Shown here: in pieces, positions 16,531 to 24,955 of the stretch | Layout: each line of letters opens with the position of its first letter | Position numbering within the stretch: position 1 is the stretch's first letter | Assembly (NCBI GenBank): GCA_905221605.1 | Contig: CAJNDS010000409.1 | Location: forward strand, 102,501 to 145,915 | Direction: 5' to 3' | Length of the DNA stretch: 43,415 nucleotides | Source of the DNA: Symbiodinium natans | Lineage: Eukaryota > Sar > Dinophyceae > Suessiales > Symbiodiniaceae | The notes under the pieces: generated by a model | What the model was told of the DNA's origin: nothing | Database searches by the model: none | What the model saw: only the letters and a program-made list of their open reading frames with translations | Position numbers and translations under genes: made by a program

Positions 16531-18801
16531 GCTTCTTGCTGTAGCCCAGTGGCACCCTTTTCCCCCATTTTTTTTGGTTGTAAGGTTCTTAGCCAACCCC
16601 AAAAAGGGTACGCTTTTTATGACATGGTTCCTGGACCTAAAACCTAAACCCGAACCCTAAATCCTAACCCTAAACCCTCACTGTGGCTACTGGCCTAGCA
16701 AGGCTTCCTCGGAAACACCACGAACTTTGAAGAGAGGGGCTTGGACAACAACATGTTCGTTGACTCTCCGGGTGGCCACATGTTGAGGTACAAGGCGGAA
16801 CGCTCGCTTTCCTTCCACGTGATTTTCATGTTCGAGCACACCCTGCTGTCAAACTCCCAGATCCTCCGCCACATGCTGGTTTCGGTGCTTGTCGCAGCAC
16901 TGGTCTGCTGCGGCCATATCGCAGTGAGGAGGGTCATCGATGTGGAGCTTCTGCAGATTGCCTGGCTGTCGGATTTGGACAACATGAGCAACTTCTTGAC
17001 CTCCTTGATTGGAATCCTGCTAGGGTTCTATATCTCGACGGTCATGACGAGGTGGTGGAGTATGCGCAGTCAGGGGATTCTTTGTCGTAGTTGGGATAAC
17101 ATTTTACATTTTGAAGGGTACCTTAAACCCAATAAGGAATATCATTTTTTTTAATACCACCCCAACCATGAGAACTAGGATTGGGGGACTCTGGGGTGCT
17201 GTGGATGACCTTTGCATCCTGACCGGGACCTACTTTCCGGGCCCGGAGTGGCGGAGGATGCGCAGCTTGGTGCTGCGCTACGGCCTGCTTTCGTTTGAGC
17301 TGACCTTCATGCAGAATGAGGGCCGCGATGAGGAGCTCAACGTTTAGGGTTTAGGGTTTAGGGCTTAGGGTTTAGGGTTTAGGGTACCCAAAAGGACTCG
17401 AGTTTCCAGGGCTTATGTGTATAGTAAGCTGGAATTTTCCACCCACTCCAAGGCTGCTTGCACTTTGCCAGGAGCTGGACACCCTGGTCCAGAGGCATCT
17501 CCTCACTCCCCACGAGGCGGCCCCCTGAACCCCAAACCCCAGACCCCCAACCCCAAACCCCAAATGCCAAACCCGAAACCCGAAACCCGAAACCCCAAAC
17601 CCCAAACCCGATTCCCTAAACCCTAAACCCGAAACCCGAAACCCCAAACCCCAAACCCGAAACCCTAAACCCCAAACCCCAAACCCCAAACCCCAAACCC
17701 TAAACCCTAAAAACCCTAAACCCTAAACCCTAAACCCTAAACCCTAACCTAAACCCAAACCCAAACCCAAACCCTAAAACCCTAAACCCTAAACCCTAAA
17801 CCCCTAAACCCTAAACCCTAAACCCTAAACCCTAAACCCTAAAAACCCTAAACCCTAAACCCTAAACCCTAAACCCTAAACCCTAAACCCTAAACCCTAA
17901 ACCCTAAACCCTAGGCGGCCTGCCTGGCCAACCATCCCTCCAAGTGTTCCGCGGTCTGGGCCTGGGTTGCCTGGATCTTCCGGGAGCTCCAGAAGCAAGG
18001 CCACATGTCTGACGTCGATCTTCGGCTTTTTTTGGACAAAGTCCTTCAGGCCCGCGGTGGCGCCGGATCTCTTCTAGCCCTCATCGACACACAGCTGCCC
18101 TTCCTCTACGTGCAGCTACTCTCGAGCTTGGTCCATTTTCTGACGATGGTGATGGCTGCCGACTGTGGTGTGATGACAGGGGCCTGGATCATCTCTCAAA
18201 AGATGAGCAGCCCAGTGCTGAAGTTTGTGCAGATGCTGATGGTCACGTACTTCTACAACGGCTGCCTTGAGATCGGGAGGAGCTTTGCCAATCCTTGTGG
18301 CCATGACTTCTCCGACTTTCCCCGCCACGCGTACCACTTTTGGATGCGAAACTTGGTAGCCCAGTGGTACCCATTTCACTTTTTTGGGTTCAAGGTTCCC
18401 TTAGAAAGCAACCAACCTTGAAAAGAGTACCCTTGTTATCATGTGGTTACTGGCCCTAAACCCTAAACCCTAAACCCTAAACCCTAAACCCTAAACCCTA
18501 AACCCTAAACCCTAAACCCTAAACCTCCTGAGCTACCAAGGAAATGAGGCGGAGGTATTTCATAGCATCCTGGAGAGGCCGCCCCTGGCTGGTGTCGACA
18601 TGCTGAAAGAGGCAGCCTTGCGCACAGGACGTTTAGGGTTTAGGGTTTAAGGTTTAGGGTTTAGGGTTTAGGGTTTGGGGTTTAGGGTTTAGGGTTTAGG
18701 GCTCAGGGTGTAGGATCGCCCCTAGTTGTCGGTAGATCATGGGCCAGTAGTGTGCCAGAGGACAAGATGGAAAGACGTCACTGAGCAATGTCGGAGCATG
18801 A
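16327..18801 (+). CDS. Bestrophin-family anion channel gene, seven exons
   Basis: Bestrophins are membrane anion channels (Cl-/HCO3-), forming pentamers in characterised members. Joining 16335-16530, 16703-17075, 17179-17332, 17472-17516, 17915-18347, 18541-18627 and 18761-18801 gives 1329 bases: 442 codons plus a stop, no internal stop. Visible family marks are the membrane segment with LLGFYISTVMTRWW (animal bestrophins have LGFYVxxVVTRWW in the pore helix), LLTPHEA before the domain WAWVAWIF, and ANPCGHDFSDFP, corresponding to the NPFGEDDDDFE calcium-clasp loop, here less acidic. An extra membrane segment (LWICALYGCAVFFLYSAL) and a basic stretch precede the family domain. The ATG at 16335 has an AG 9 bases upstream (16325), suiting a trans-spliced leader acceptor. 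Only splicing with GA-AG, GC-AG or similar junctions gives this frame; the last exon is the least certain. Confidence 0.9.
16531..16702 (+). mobile_element. Introner 1 (intron 1, GC-AG, 172 bp)
   Basis: AAGGCTTC occurs at 16528-16535 and 16700-16707, as a target-site duplication would. Inner ends GCTGTAGCCCAGTGGCAC and GTGGCTACTGGCCTAGC are imperfect inverted repeats. Interior: CCCCCATTTTTTTTGG...AAAAAGGGTAC, shared with copies at 18348, 23515, 25006 and 30230, plus a few telomere-like units. Splicing GC-AG restores one copy of the duplicated octamer. Confidence 0.85.
16703..17075 (+). CDS. Bestrophin gene exon 2: membrane segments 1-2
   Basis: Reads FLGNTTNFEERGLDNNMF, then MLRYKAERSLSFHVIF before a membrane segment (MLVSVLVAALVCCGHIAV) and the diagnostic GFYISTVMTRWW. 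Ends CAG GG|GA and joins to G ATT. Confidence 0.92.
17076..17178 (+). mobile_element. Introner 2 (intron 2, GA-AG, 103 bp)
   Basis: GGATT is present at 17075-17079 and 17178-17182. Inner ends TTGTCGTAGTTGGG and the complement of CCCAACCATGAGAA pair at 11 of 14 positions. The complement of the interior resembles the GGGTTTAAGGTACCCTT core of the other introners. No telomere-like array inside. Only a GA donor keeps the bestrophin frame. Confidence 0.8.
17179..17332 (+). CDS. Bestrophin gene exon 3
   Basis: IGGLWGAVDDLCILTGTYF, then PGPEWRRMRSLVLRYGLL and FELTFMQNEGRDE. With a GT donor at 17342 the exon would end ELN instead and add three residues; the AGGAGCT duplication favours 17332. Confidence 0.88.
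17333..17471 (+). mobile_element. Intron 3: TTTAGGG units plus 85 bp unique, AGGAGCT at both ends
   Basis: AGGAGCT at 17331-17337 and 17470-17476. Starts with six TTTAGGG-type units, then unique sequence with an imperfect hairpin (AGTTTCCAGGGCTTA / TAAGCTGGAATTTT). Splicing at the duplication gives GRDE|ELDTLVQ in frame. Confidence 0.75.
17472..17516 (+). CDS. Bestrophin gene exon 4, 15 codons
   Basis: ELDTLVQRHLLTPHE, matching the bestrophin region that reads LVxxGxMTPxE. Phase 0 at both ends. Confidence 0.88.
17517..17914 (+). mobile_element. Telomere-like intron 4 (GC-AG, 398 bp), GGCGGCC at both ends
   Basis: Apart from GCGGCCCC at the left edge, this intron consists of CCCCAAA, CCCGAAA, CCCTAAA and close variants. 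GGCGGCC occurs at 17516-17522 and 17914-17920, straddling the two splice sites. GC-AG splicing restores HEA|ACLANHP without gain or loss. It looks like a telomere-repeat insertion that generated an intron. Confidence 0.85.
17915..18347 (+). CDS. Bestrophin gene exon 5: main C-terminal domain
   Basis: 144 codons: AACLANHPSKCSAVWAWVAW, then a DVDLRLFLDKVLQARGG helix, IDTQLPFLYVQLLSSLVHF (membrane segment), VQMLMVTYFYNGCLEIGRS (last membrane segment) and FANPCGHDFSDFP. Ends FWM plus one base. Confidence 0.93.
18348..18540 (+). mobile_element. Introner 3 with nested telomere-like array (intron 5, GA-AG)
   Basis: GAAA at 18348-18351 and 18541-18544. Outer ends CTTGGTAGC (18352) and GCTACCAAG (to 18540) are perfect inverted repeats. 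The left part is the family core (GTACCC, TTTTTTGGGTTCAAGGTTCCCTTA, GAGTACCC, GGTTACTGG). At GGTTACTGG, where other copies continue GGCAACC, nine CCCTAAA units intervene before the terminal repeat resumes. Confidence 0.85.
18541..18627 (+). CDS. Bestrophin gene exon 6
   Basis: Joined reading FWMRNEAEVFHSILERPP then LAGVDMLKEAALRT. FWMRNEAE fits the conserved DRN motif position in bestrophins. Confidence 0.85.
18628..18760 (+). mobile_element. Intron 6: TTTAGGG-rich, AGGAC at both ends
   Basis: AGGAC at 18626-18630 and 18759-18763. GA-AG splicing gives TGQDGKTSLSNVGA then stop at 18799. A longer alternative joins 18627 to the exon at 20044 through a CAGGAC match, so the 3' end is unsettled. 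Confidence 0.5.
18761..18801 (+). CDS. Probable last bestrophin exon
   Basis: Thirteen codons ending TGA. Downstream to 18911, other frames are open (FQLARGKAGGSAAEPPS; CASQFLSSWLVARLVDPRQS), so further exons are possible. Confidence 0.5.
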
Positions 18802-18945
18802 GCCTCACATTGCTGGGAAGAGGGCAGCAAGGAAACGATGTGCGCGTCGCAGTTCCTTTCCAGCTGGCTCGTGGCAAGGCTGGTGGATCCGCGGCAGAGC
18901 CTCCGAGTTGAAAAGAGCGGAATGTATGAGGCTTCGAGATAAGGC

Positions 18946-19107
18946 CCTAAACCCTAAACCCTAAACCCTCAGCCCTAAGCCCTGAGGCCTAAACCCTAAA
19001 CCCTAAACCCTAAACCGTAAACCCTACACCCTAAACCCTAAACCCTAAACCCTAAACCCTAAACCCTAAACCCTAAACCCTAAACCCTAAACCCTAAACC
19101 CTAAACC
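18946..19107. repeat. CCCTAAA array
   Basis: Degenerate units followed by about 13 perfect ones. Confidence 0.95.
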
Positions 19108-19126
19108 CACTAGTGTTTTTACAGTA

Positions 19127-19440
19127 GTGGCCCGTATCTTGACGAGACGCACGCTTGCAATCAGAGAGTCCATTTTACGGATCCTTTGTGTAAGGTGCCG
19201 TACTATATATAGCACCCTCAAAAGGGACGCCAATTTAGAGAACTACCCACAGAACCCCTCTACATCCCCGGAGCAAAAGGCCAAGAAAAGACATAAACCC
19301 TTGCCCAGGATGGGCTGGTTACCAGCATTCACAGACTCAAGTGAAGGAACATCCCTAATCCCAAAGCCCTGCAAGTATTGGGAGGTGCTGGGGTTGACGA
19401 AAGGGTCTTGTTGCACGAGCGTTAATCTAATGTACCCTAT
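19127..19440 (+). CDS. Hypothetical exon, about 100 codons
   Basis: Open from TTTTTACAG: ARILTRRTLAIRESILRILC, further IYSTLKRDANLENYPQNP, then WLPAFTDSSEG. Basic and polar with no family recognised. It runs into a truncated introner-like edge (TGTACCCTATTTTTTGGGGG) and then TTTAGGG. Confidence 0.45.
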
Positions 19441-19528
19441 TTTTTGGGGGTTTAGGGTTCAGGGTTTAGGCACCCTAAACCCAAAACCCCAAACCCCAAA
19501 CCCTAAACCCACAAATCGGGATTCTGAA

Positions 19529-19620
19529 GCCTAAAGAAATGGAGCGTCAACCGGAAGAGAGAAGGGATCATCAACTGCAAGGTCCTATATGTTGGAGTGT
19601 TCAAGGCGATCCGTGCACAG
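19529..19620 (+). CDS. Putative exon (KEMERQPEERRDHQLQGPIC)
   Basis: After GATTCTGAAG, reads KEMERQPEERRDHQLQGPIC then WSVQGDPCTG, ending at a TTTAGGG array (GT). Highly charged. Confidence 0.5.
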
Positions 19621-20043
19621 GGTTTAGGGTTTAGGGTTTAGGGCTTAGGGCTTAGGGTTTAGGGTTTAGGGCTTAGGGCTTAGGCTAGGTTTAGGGTTTG
19701 GGGCAATCATCAAGTGACATGTCCCTTCTAAAGCACATAAGAAATGGGCTCATGCTTTAATTGCTTCCTGCTACTTAGTAGTCCTCGCTGGGCCTAGATC
19801 ACTATGCTTTCAATACTCTCCCCTTTTTCATCCCTGTCTTATTTCAGGGTTTGGGTTGTACTTGAAACTGCTCCCACCCAGAAGACCCTGTCTAATTACA
19901 TAGGTCCAGAGTACCCAAAAAGAGGACTTAAACAGGAAACCCTAAACCCTAAACCCTAAACCCTAAGCCCTAAACCCTAAACCCTAAGCCCTAAGCCCGA
20001 AGCCCTAAGCCCTAAGCCCTAAACCCTAAACCCACTCTTCCAG

Positions 20044-20121
20044 GACTATGCGCAGAAACTTTGCGAAGACTTCTTGATTGGGACCATCCGCACAGAGATT
20101 GGATGCCGGGAGCCCAGATAG
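20044..20121 (+). CDS. Terminal exon (DYAQKLCEDFLIGTIRTEIG)
   Basis: CTCTTCCAG|exon, ending CREPR and TAG at 20119. If instead joined to the bestrophin exon at 18627, another frame (LCAETLRRLLDWDHPHRDW) would be used. Confidence 0.5.
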   Translation, partial: DYAQKLCEDFLIGTIRTEIGCREPR

Positions 20122-20534
20122 ATATGGGTTTAGGGTTTAGGGTTTGGGGTTTAGGGTTTGGGGTTTAGGGTATAGGGTTTGGGGTTTAGGGTTTAGGGTT
20201 TGGGGTTTGGGGTTTAGGGTTTGGGGTTTAGGGTTTGGGGTTTAGGGTTTAGGGCTTAGGGTTCAGCAGCTCCGGATCGAGTAGTTTCACAGAAAGTTAT
20301 ATGTAAACGGCTCTGAGATAACGCCAGAAAGAGAATCCCACAACATTGAGAGAATAGGAAGTATTACTCCAATCACGCACGCAGTTCTACGGCTGCAAGT
20401 TGCTTTTAGCTCATACCCTGTCGCTTGAGCTGTGCCTGTCAAATCTAAGTCAACTCTCAGCCTTAGCCAGTCTCTTCCCGCCTTACCCTCGAACATCAAC
20501 TAAGACCCGGCTCCAGGCCAATTTTCTTTTTAGG

Positions 20535-20725
20535 GCTTGGTTGAGAGGAGTGCATGAGCCGATCTGTTACGAAACTTATCTGGGCCTTTGTTGGGTGGAG
20601 CTTGGCTGAGAGGACTGCATGAGCCGATTTGTTACGGGACTTTTTTGGGCATGCTTTCTTTATCGCGCTTGGTTGAGAGGACTGCAGGGGCCGATCTGCT
20701 ACGGGGCTTTTTGGGGCCTGTTGTC
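20535..20725. repeat. Three tandem copies of a 65-67 bp unit
   Basis: Units start GCTTGG at 20535, 20600 and 20667; each has GAGAGGA-TGCA, GCCGAT and TTACG or CTACG. Two ACATCAAC-AAGACC segments (about 20493 and 20747) flank them. Confidence 0.8.
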
Positions 20726-20789
20726 TGTTTCGGGCTTGCCGCGAACATCAACCAAGACCTAGCCCTTGCTGTCTTAGCTGTACTTCATA

Positions 20790-21316
20790 GCCTCAAATGT
20801 GGCCTTGAACAACGTTTCAATGCCAAAAAGTCGTGGCTTAAGGCCAAAGCTTGCCTTGAACCACGAAGGATTGGCCTTGAACCACGAATTGCTGGCCCTG
20901 AACCACGGTTCAAGGCCGAAAGCTGGCCAAGAACCGCGGATCAAGGCCAACGAAACGTGCCTCGAGGCCCAAAGCTTGCCTTGAACCACGACGGACTCGT
21001 GGTTCAAGGCCAAAAGCTTGCCCTGAACCACGAAGGATTGGCCTTGAACCACGAGTTGTTGGCCTTGAACCACGTTTCCTTGAACCACGAACGATTGGCC
21101 TTGAACCACGAACGATTGGCCTTGAACCGCCTTGAACCACGAACGATTTGGCCTTGAACCTGGCAACCATGGCTCAAGGCCAAAAACTGGCCTTGAACCA
21201 CCAAGCATTGGTGGTTCAAGGCCAAAAACGACGATTGGCCTTGAACCACGAACGATTGGCCTTGAACCGCGAAAGATGGGCCTTGAACCACGAACGATGG
21301 GCCTTGAACCACGAAG
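20790..21316. repeat. Block of GGCCTTGAACCACGA repeats in both orientations
   Basis: More than 20 copies of GGCCTTGAACCACGA, many in a 21-bp unit with ACGATT, mixed with inverted copies (GGTTCAAGGCC). All frames stay open because of the repeat, giving ALNHERL or VVQGQSF periods; these ORFs are by-products. Confidence 0.9.
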
Positions 21317-21338
21317 TGAGTAAAGATTAAATTAATGT

Positions 21339-21340
<2 letters not shown>

Positions 21341-21372
<32 letters not shown>

Positions 21373-21377
21373 GAGAG
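21341..21377. repeat. GA microsatellite
   Basis: (GA)n with one interruption, just after the palindromic block. Confidence 0.9.
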
Positions 21378-21484
21378 GGGGTTAAGGATTTGGGGTTTGG
21401 AACTTTTGCCATGAAACCTGGCTGTCCATGCCTTGGCGATTCCATCGCGTCTTGGTAAATCTGTGTGTGTATGTGTGTGTGGTT

Positions 21485-22135
21485 AAACCCTAAACCCTAA
21501 ACCCTAAACCCTAAACCCTAAACCCTAAACCCTAAACCCTAAACCCTAAACCCTAAACCCTAAACCCTAAACCCTAAACCCTAAACCCTAAACCCTAAAC
21601 CCTAAACCCTAAACCCTAAACCTAAACCCAAACCCTAAACCCTAAACCCTAAACCCTAAACCCTAAACCCTAAACCCTAAAACCTAAACCCTAAACCCTA
21701 AACCCTAAACCCTAAACCCTAAACCCTAAACCCTAAACCCTAAACCCCTCAACCCATAAACCCTAAACCCTAAACCCTAAACCCTAAACCCTAAACCCTA
21801 AACCCTAACCCTAAACCTAAACCCTAAACCCAAAACCCTAAACCCTAAACCCCTAAAAACCCTAAACCCTAAACCCTAACCCTAAACCTAAACCCTAAAC
21901 CCTAAACCCTAAACTCCTAAACCCTAACCCTAAACCCTAAAAACCCTAAACCCTAAACCCTAAACCCTAAACCCTAAACCCTAAACCCTAAACCCTAAAC
22001 CCTACACCCTAAACCCTAAACCCTAAACCCTACACCCTAAACCCTAAACCCTAAACCCTAGACCCTAAACCCTAAACCCTAAACCCCAAACCCTACACCC
22101 TAAACCCTAAGCCCGAAACCCTAAACGCTAAACCC
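21485..22135. repeat. Longest telomere-like array, about 650 bp
   Basis: Mostly perfect CCCTAAA with scattered one-base indel variants (CCTAAA, CCCTAACCCTAAA, CCCTACA). Variants increase towards the right. Confidence 0.97.
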
Positions 22136-22151
22136 TCTTGGCCGTACACAG

Positions 22152-22278
22152 CTGCAACGAATCAGCAATCCGCGCCTTCTACTCAGCCCGCGTCTTTGAG
22201 CAGCGGTGTTCTACGTGGCCACCGGCGTTGGCTCACTACGAGCCGAGGAATCTTCGGAGCATGCCCGTTGTTTCCACG
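22152..22278 (+). CDS. Exon, 42 codons (CNESAIRAFYSARVFEQRCS)
   Basis: GTACACAG|exon|GTCTAGGG. Reads CNESAIRAFYSARVFEQRCS, then TWPPALAHYEPRNLRSMPVV. Both junctions are good and the other frames are stopped. No family recognised. Confidence 0.65.
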
Positions 22279-22425
22279 GTCTAGGGTTAAGGATTTAGGG
22301 TTAGGGTTTAGGGTTTAGGGTTTAGAGTTTAGGGTTTAGGGTTCAGGGTTCAGGGTTCAGGGTTCAGGGTTTAGGGTTTAGGGTTTAGGGTTTAGCGTTT
22401 GGGGTTTAGGGTTTAGACAAGTCTC

Positions 22426-22540
22426 CGGCTACGATGCGGCGCCATAGTTGTGGTTGGCGTTGGCACCTCTCGGTGACAGGGGTGGCACGCCCGGCTGTGT
22501 GCAGGCGTCGCATTCTTGCAAGAGGTTCCTTGTGCGCGAG
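22426..22540 (+). CDS. Weak ORF island
   Basis: Reads SPATMRRHSCGWRWHLSVTG, then VARPAVCRRRILARG. Arginine-rich, may be composition; a minus-strand ORF overlaps. Confidence 0.25.
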
Positions 22541-22627
22541 GGTTTGAGGTTTTCGATTGAATGTTGCACCGTATTTACACCCCAAGTTTTGATCGCTAAA
22601 CTTATACCCACCCAAAACCTGAAACCC
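22540..22627. mobile_element. 88-bp element with 14-bp inverted ends
   Basis: GGGTTTGAGGTTTT at 22540-22553 pairs with AAAACCTGAAACCC at 22614-22627 (13 of 14). AT-rich interior. No AG near the right end, so not obviously an intron. Confidence 0.7.
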
Positions 22628-22731
22628 TTCGCATGATGTTCTGGGCCGTCAGGATCCTTAGGCAAGTAACCCTAAACCCTAAACCCTAAATCCCAAACCC
22701 TAAACCCTAAATATAATTCGCCCTTCTGCAG

Positions 22732-22790
22732 CGCACGGGTGTGATGCACGTCTCAAGTTCTGAAGTCGCAATCGAAGAAGTAGGTGTCAG
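22732..22790 (+). CDS. Exon (RTGVMHVSSSEVAIEEVGV)
   Basis: CCCTTCTGCAG|exon|GTTTTTGGG: strong acceptor, 19 codons plus two bases. Function unknown. Confidence 0.65.
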
Positions 22791-23037
22791 GTTTTTGGGT
22801 TATCTTATTGGGATAGCCCTAAACCCTAAACCCTAAACCCTGAACCGTAAACCCTAAATTATTGCCTATATGGTGAGTTCTGCGGGCTGAGGGAGAGTTT
22901 GGGATGTAGCTATGTAGGGCTCAAGAACATGTAGTCGGCTTGAGGACGTGGTTTAGGGTTTCAGGGTTCAGGGTTTAAGTTCTAGGGTTTAGGGTTTAGG
23001 GTTTAGGGTTTAGGGCCACCTTAACCCATAACCCTAG

Positions 23038-23129
23038 ATCCGGCGCTATCAGAGTTAGACGTGTCAGGCCTTGTGATGGGTTTCACCGAGCTCGTTCCAG
23101 AGGCCAGGCGGCGTCGTGGAGTTTTTTAG
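23038..23129 (+). CDS. Exon or terminal exon (LSELDVSGLVMGFTELVPEA)
   Basis: ACCCTAG|exon. Reads PA, then LSELDVSGLVMGFTELVPEA, RRRRGVF and TAG at 23127; GT at 23121 could splice it onward. The acceptor AG is a telomere-unit variant (CCCTAG). Confidence 0.6.
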
Positions 23130-23384
23130 AGGTTTAGGGTTTAGGGTTTCGGGCTTAGGGTTTAGGGTTTAGGTATATCCAGTCCCCAAACAGCAAGTCT
23201 CATAGGTGGGGTGCTTAACTTTGGGTCCCTTAGCCTCAAGTCTTATAGGCGGCAGGTTTAAAGCTTCAGGGTTTGAGGCTTCAGGGTTTCAGAATGCAGG
23301 GTTTGGAGGGATTCTGCGATGGATGCCAGCAAGCTAGTCATGGGAACGTGTGAAGGGGGCGCATGAACATGCAAACAAATACAT

Positions 23385-23445
23385 AATATATATATATATA
23401 TATGCATATATATATATATGCATATATATATATGTTTATATAATA
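23385..23445. repeat. TA microsatellite with ATATGCAT motifs
   Basis: Alternating TA with two TATGCATA interruptions. Confidence 0.9.
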
Positions 23446-23514
23446 CGTAATCCCTTCTGAACACCCTGAGTGCTCCATTCGTGAAGCCCGACGCATGTGG
23501 GTTCTTAGGGGTGC

Positions 23515-23635
23515 AATTCTAGGATGCCCAGTTGTGCCCTTATTCCCTTTTTGGGGGGTTTAGGTTCCCTTACAAACCCCTTTAAGCAAAAAAGGGCACC
23601 CTTTTTAAGCCTAGGTTACTGGGCAACCCAGAATT
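23515..23635. mobile_element. Introner-family element, 121 bp
   Basis: Ends AATTCTAGGATGCCCAGT and the complement of ACTGGGCAACCCAGAATT match at 16 of 18 positions. Interior CCTTATTCCC...GGTTTAGGTTCCCTTA...AAAAAAGGGCACCC is the family core. No exon recognised directly at its edges. Confidence 0.85.
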
Positions 23636-23720
23636 ATTGGCTAGGGATTAGGGGCTTTTGCCAAGAGATGCCCTAAGCTTTAAAGCAACAGAGCACTAGC
23701 GTCTACCTAAGCCCCGGCAG

Positions 23721-23749
23721 TTCGAAGTCCGTCGGAAGGACATGTGGGG
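23721..23749 (+). CDS. Putative small exon (FEVRRKDMW)
   Basis: GCCCCGGCAG|exon|GTTTAGGG; nine codons plus two bases. Confidence 0.4.
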
Positions 23750-23919
23750 GTTTAGGGTTTGGGGTTTAGGGTTTAGGGTTTTGGGTTTAGGGTTTAGGGT
23801 TTGGGGTTTGGGGTTTAGGGTTTGAGGTGCATTTCTTCAGAGGGCGGGTTTTAGGTTTTGGAGTTCTTCCATGGGCCTCAACCCTCCAGGCCTCCAAATT
23901 TCAACCCTGGAACCCGAAA

Positions 23920-24330
23920 ACCCTAGAACCTAGAACCCTAGAACCCTAGAACCCTAGAACCCTAGAACCCTAGAACCCTAGAACCCTAGAACCCTAGAAC
24001 CCTAGAACCCTAGAACCCTAGAACCCTAGAACCCTAGAACCCTAGAACCCTAGAACCCTAAAACCCTAGAACCCTAGAACCCTAGAACCCTAGAACCCTA
24101 GAACCCTAGAACCCTAGAACCCTAGAACCCTAGACCTAGAACCCTAGAACCCTAGAACCCTAGAACCCTAGAACCCTAGAACCTAGAACCCCCTAGAACC
24201 CTAGAAACCCCTAGAGAACCCTAAACCCTAGAACCTAGAACCCTAGAACCTAACCCTAGAACCCTAGAACCCTAGAACCCTAGAACCCTAGAACCCTAGA
24301 ACCCTAGAACCCTAAACCCTGAACCCTAAA
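23920..24330. repeat. Octamer array (CCCTAGAA)n
   Basis: About 45 copies of an 8-bp unit, CCCTAGAA, rather than the heptamer. Abrupt start after unique sequence and gradual return to CCCTAAA at 24310. Confidence 0.95.
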
Positions 24331-24547
24331 CCCTAAACCCTAAACCCCAAAACCCTAATCCCTACTCCCTGGAACCCTGGACCCTGAGCTCCTCACGAAG
24401 GTAGGTCTGAACAATTTTAGTTCTTATTACCCTGAATCCCCTTCTAAATCCTTCTAAAGCAGCCGCGGCCCCTAAACCCTAAACCCTAAACCCTAAAACC
24501 CCAAACCCCAAACCCTAAAGTAGCTCAAAGAATCCTAAGCACCTAAG

Positions 24548-24609
24548 CGCCATGAAGGATCTGCTGGCCGCCAGCAATCTGGATGTGGGAGCCTCGATTC
24601 TCCGCAAGG
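24548..24609 (+). CDS. Exon (MKDLLAASNLDVGASILRK)
   Basis: ACCTAAG|CGCC-ATG..., ending AAGG|GTTTAGGG. Reads MKDLLAASNLDVGASILRK. The Met with nearby AG could be a trans-spliced translation start. Confidence 0.6.
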
Positions 24610-24815
24610 GTTTAGGGTTTAGGGTTCATAGGGTTCAGGCTCTTTAGGGTATAGGGTTTAGGGTTTAGGATTTAGCGTTCAGGGTTTAGGGTTTAGGGTG
24701 GTTCCAGACCAGAAAGCCTGGACTCCACACCCCCACCCGCCCACCCCTAAACCCCAAACCCTTGCACCCTACATCCCGTAAATCCTGCACTCGACGTCTC
24801 GAAGCCCCCACGCAG

Positions 24816-24874
24816 AGCATGTCCGAGGCGGAACAGCTCCGCATGCTGATCTGTCCCGGCCTCGGGCGCAGACG
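24816..24874 (+). CDS. Exon (SMSEAEQLRMLICPGLGRR)
   Basis: CCCACGCAG|exon|GTTTTGTTTAGG, 19 codons plus two bases. Good junctions. Could follow the 24548 exon. Confidence 0.6.
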
Positions 24875-24955
24875 GTTTTGTTTAGGATGCTGGGCTTTCA
24901 GGGGCTTTGGGGGTTAGGCATTTGGGTTATGAAGAGTCTGTTTCGCGGAGGTTAG

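Noticed and set aside
16293-16602. Minus-strand ORFs over bestrophin exon 1
   Set aside because: The plus-strand exon is confirmed by seamless joining into the bestrophin frame.
20790-21316. CRISPR array
   Set aside because: No constant-length unique spacers, mixed orientations and a eukaryotic context.
20588-21330. 189-, 144- and 102-codon ORFs over the palindromic block
   Set aside because: All frames on both strands are open with the same period as the DNA repeat; this is repeat composition, not a protein.
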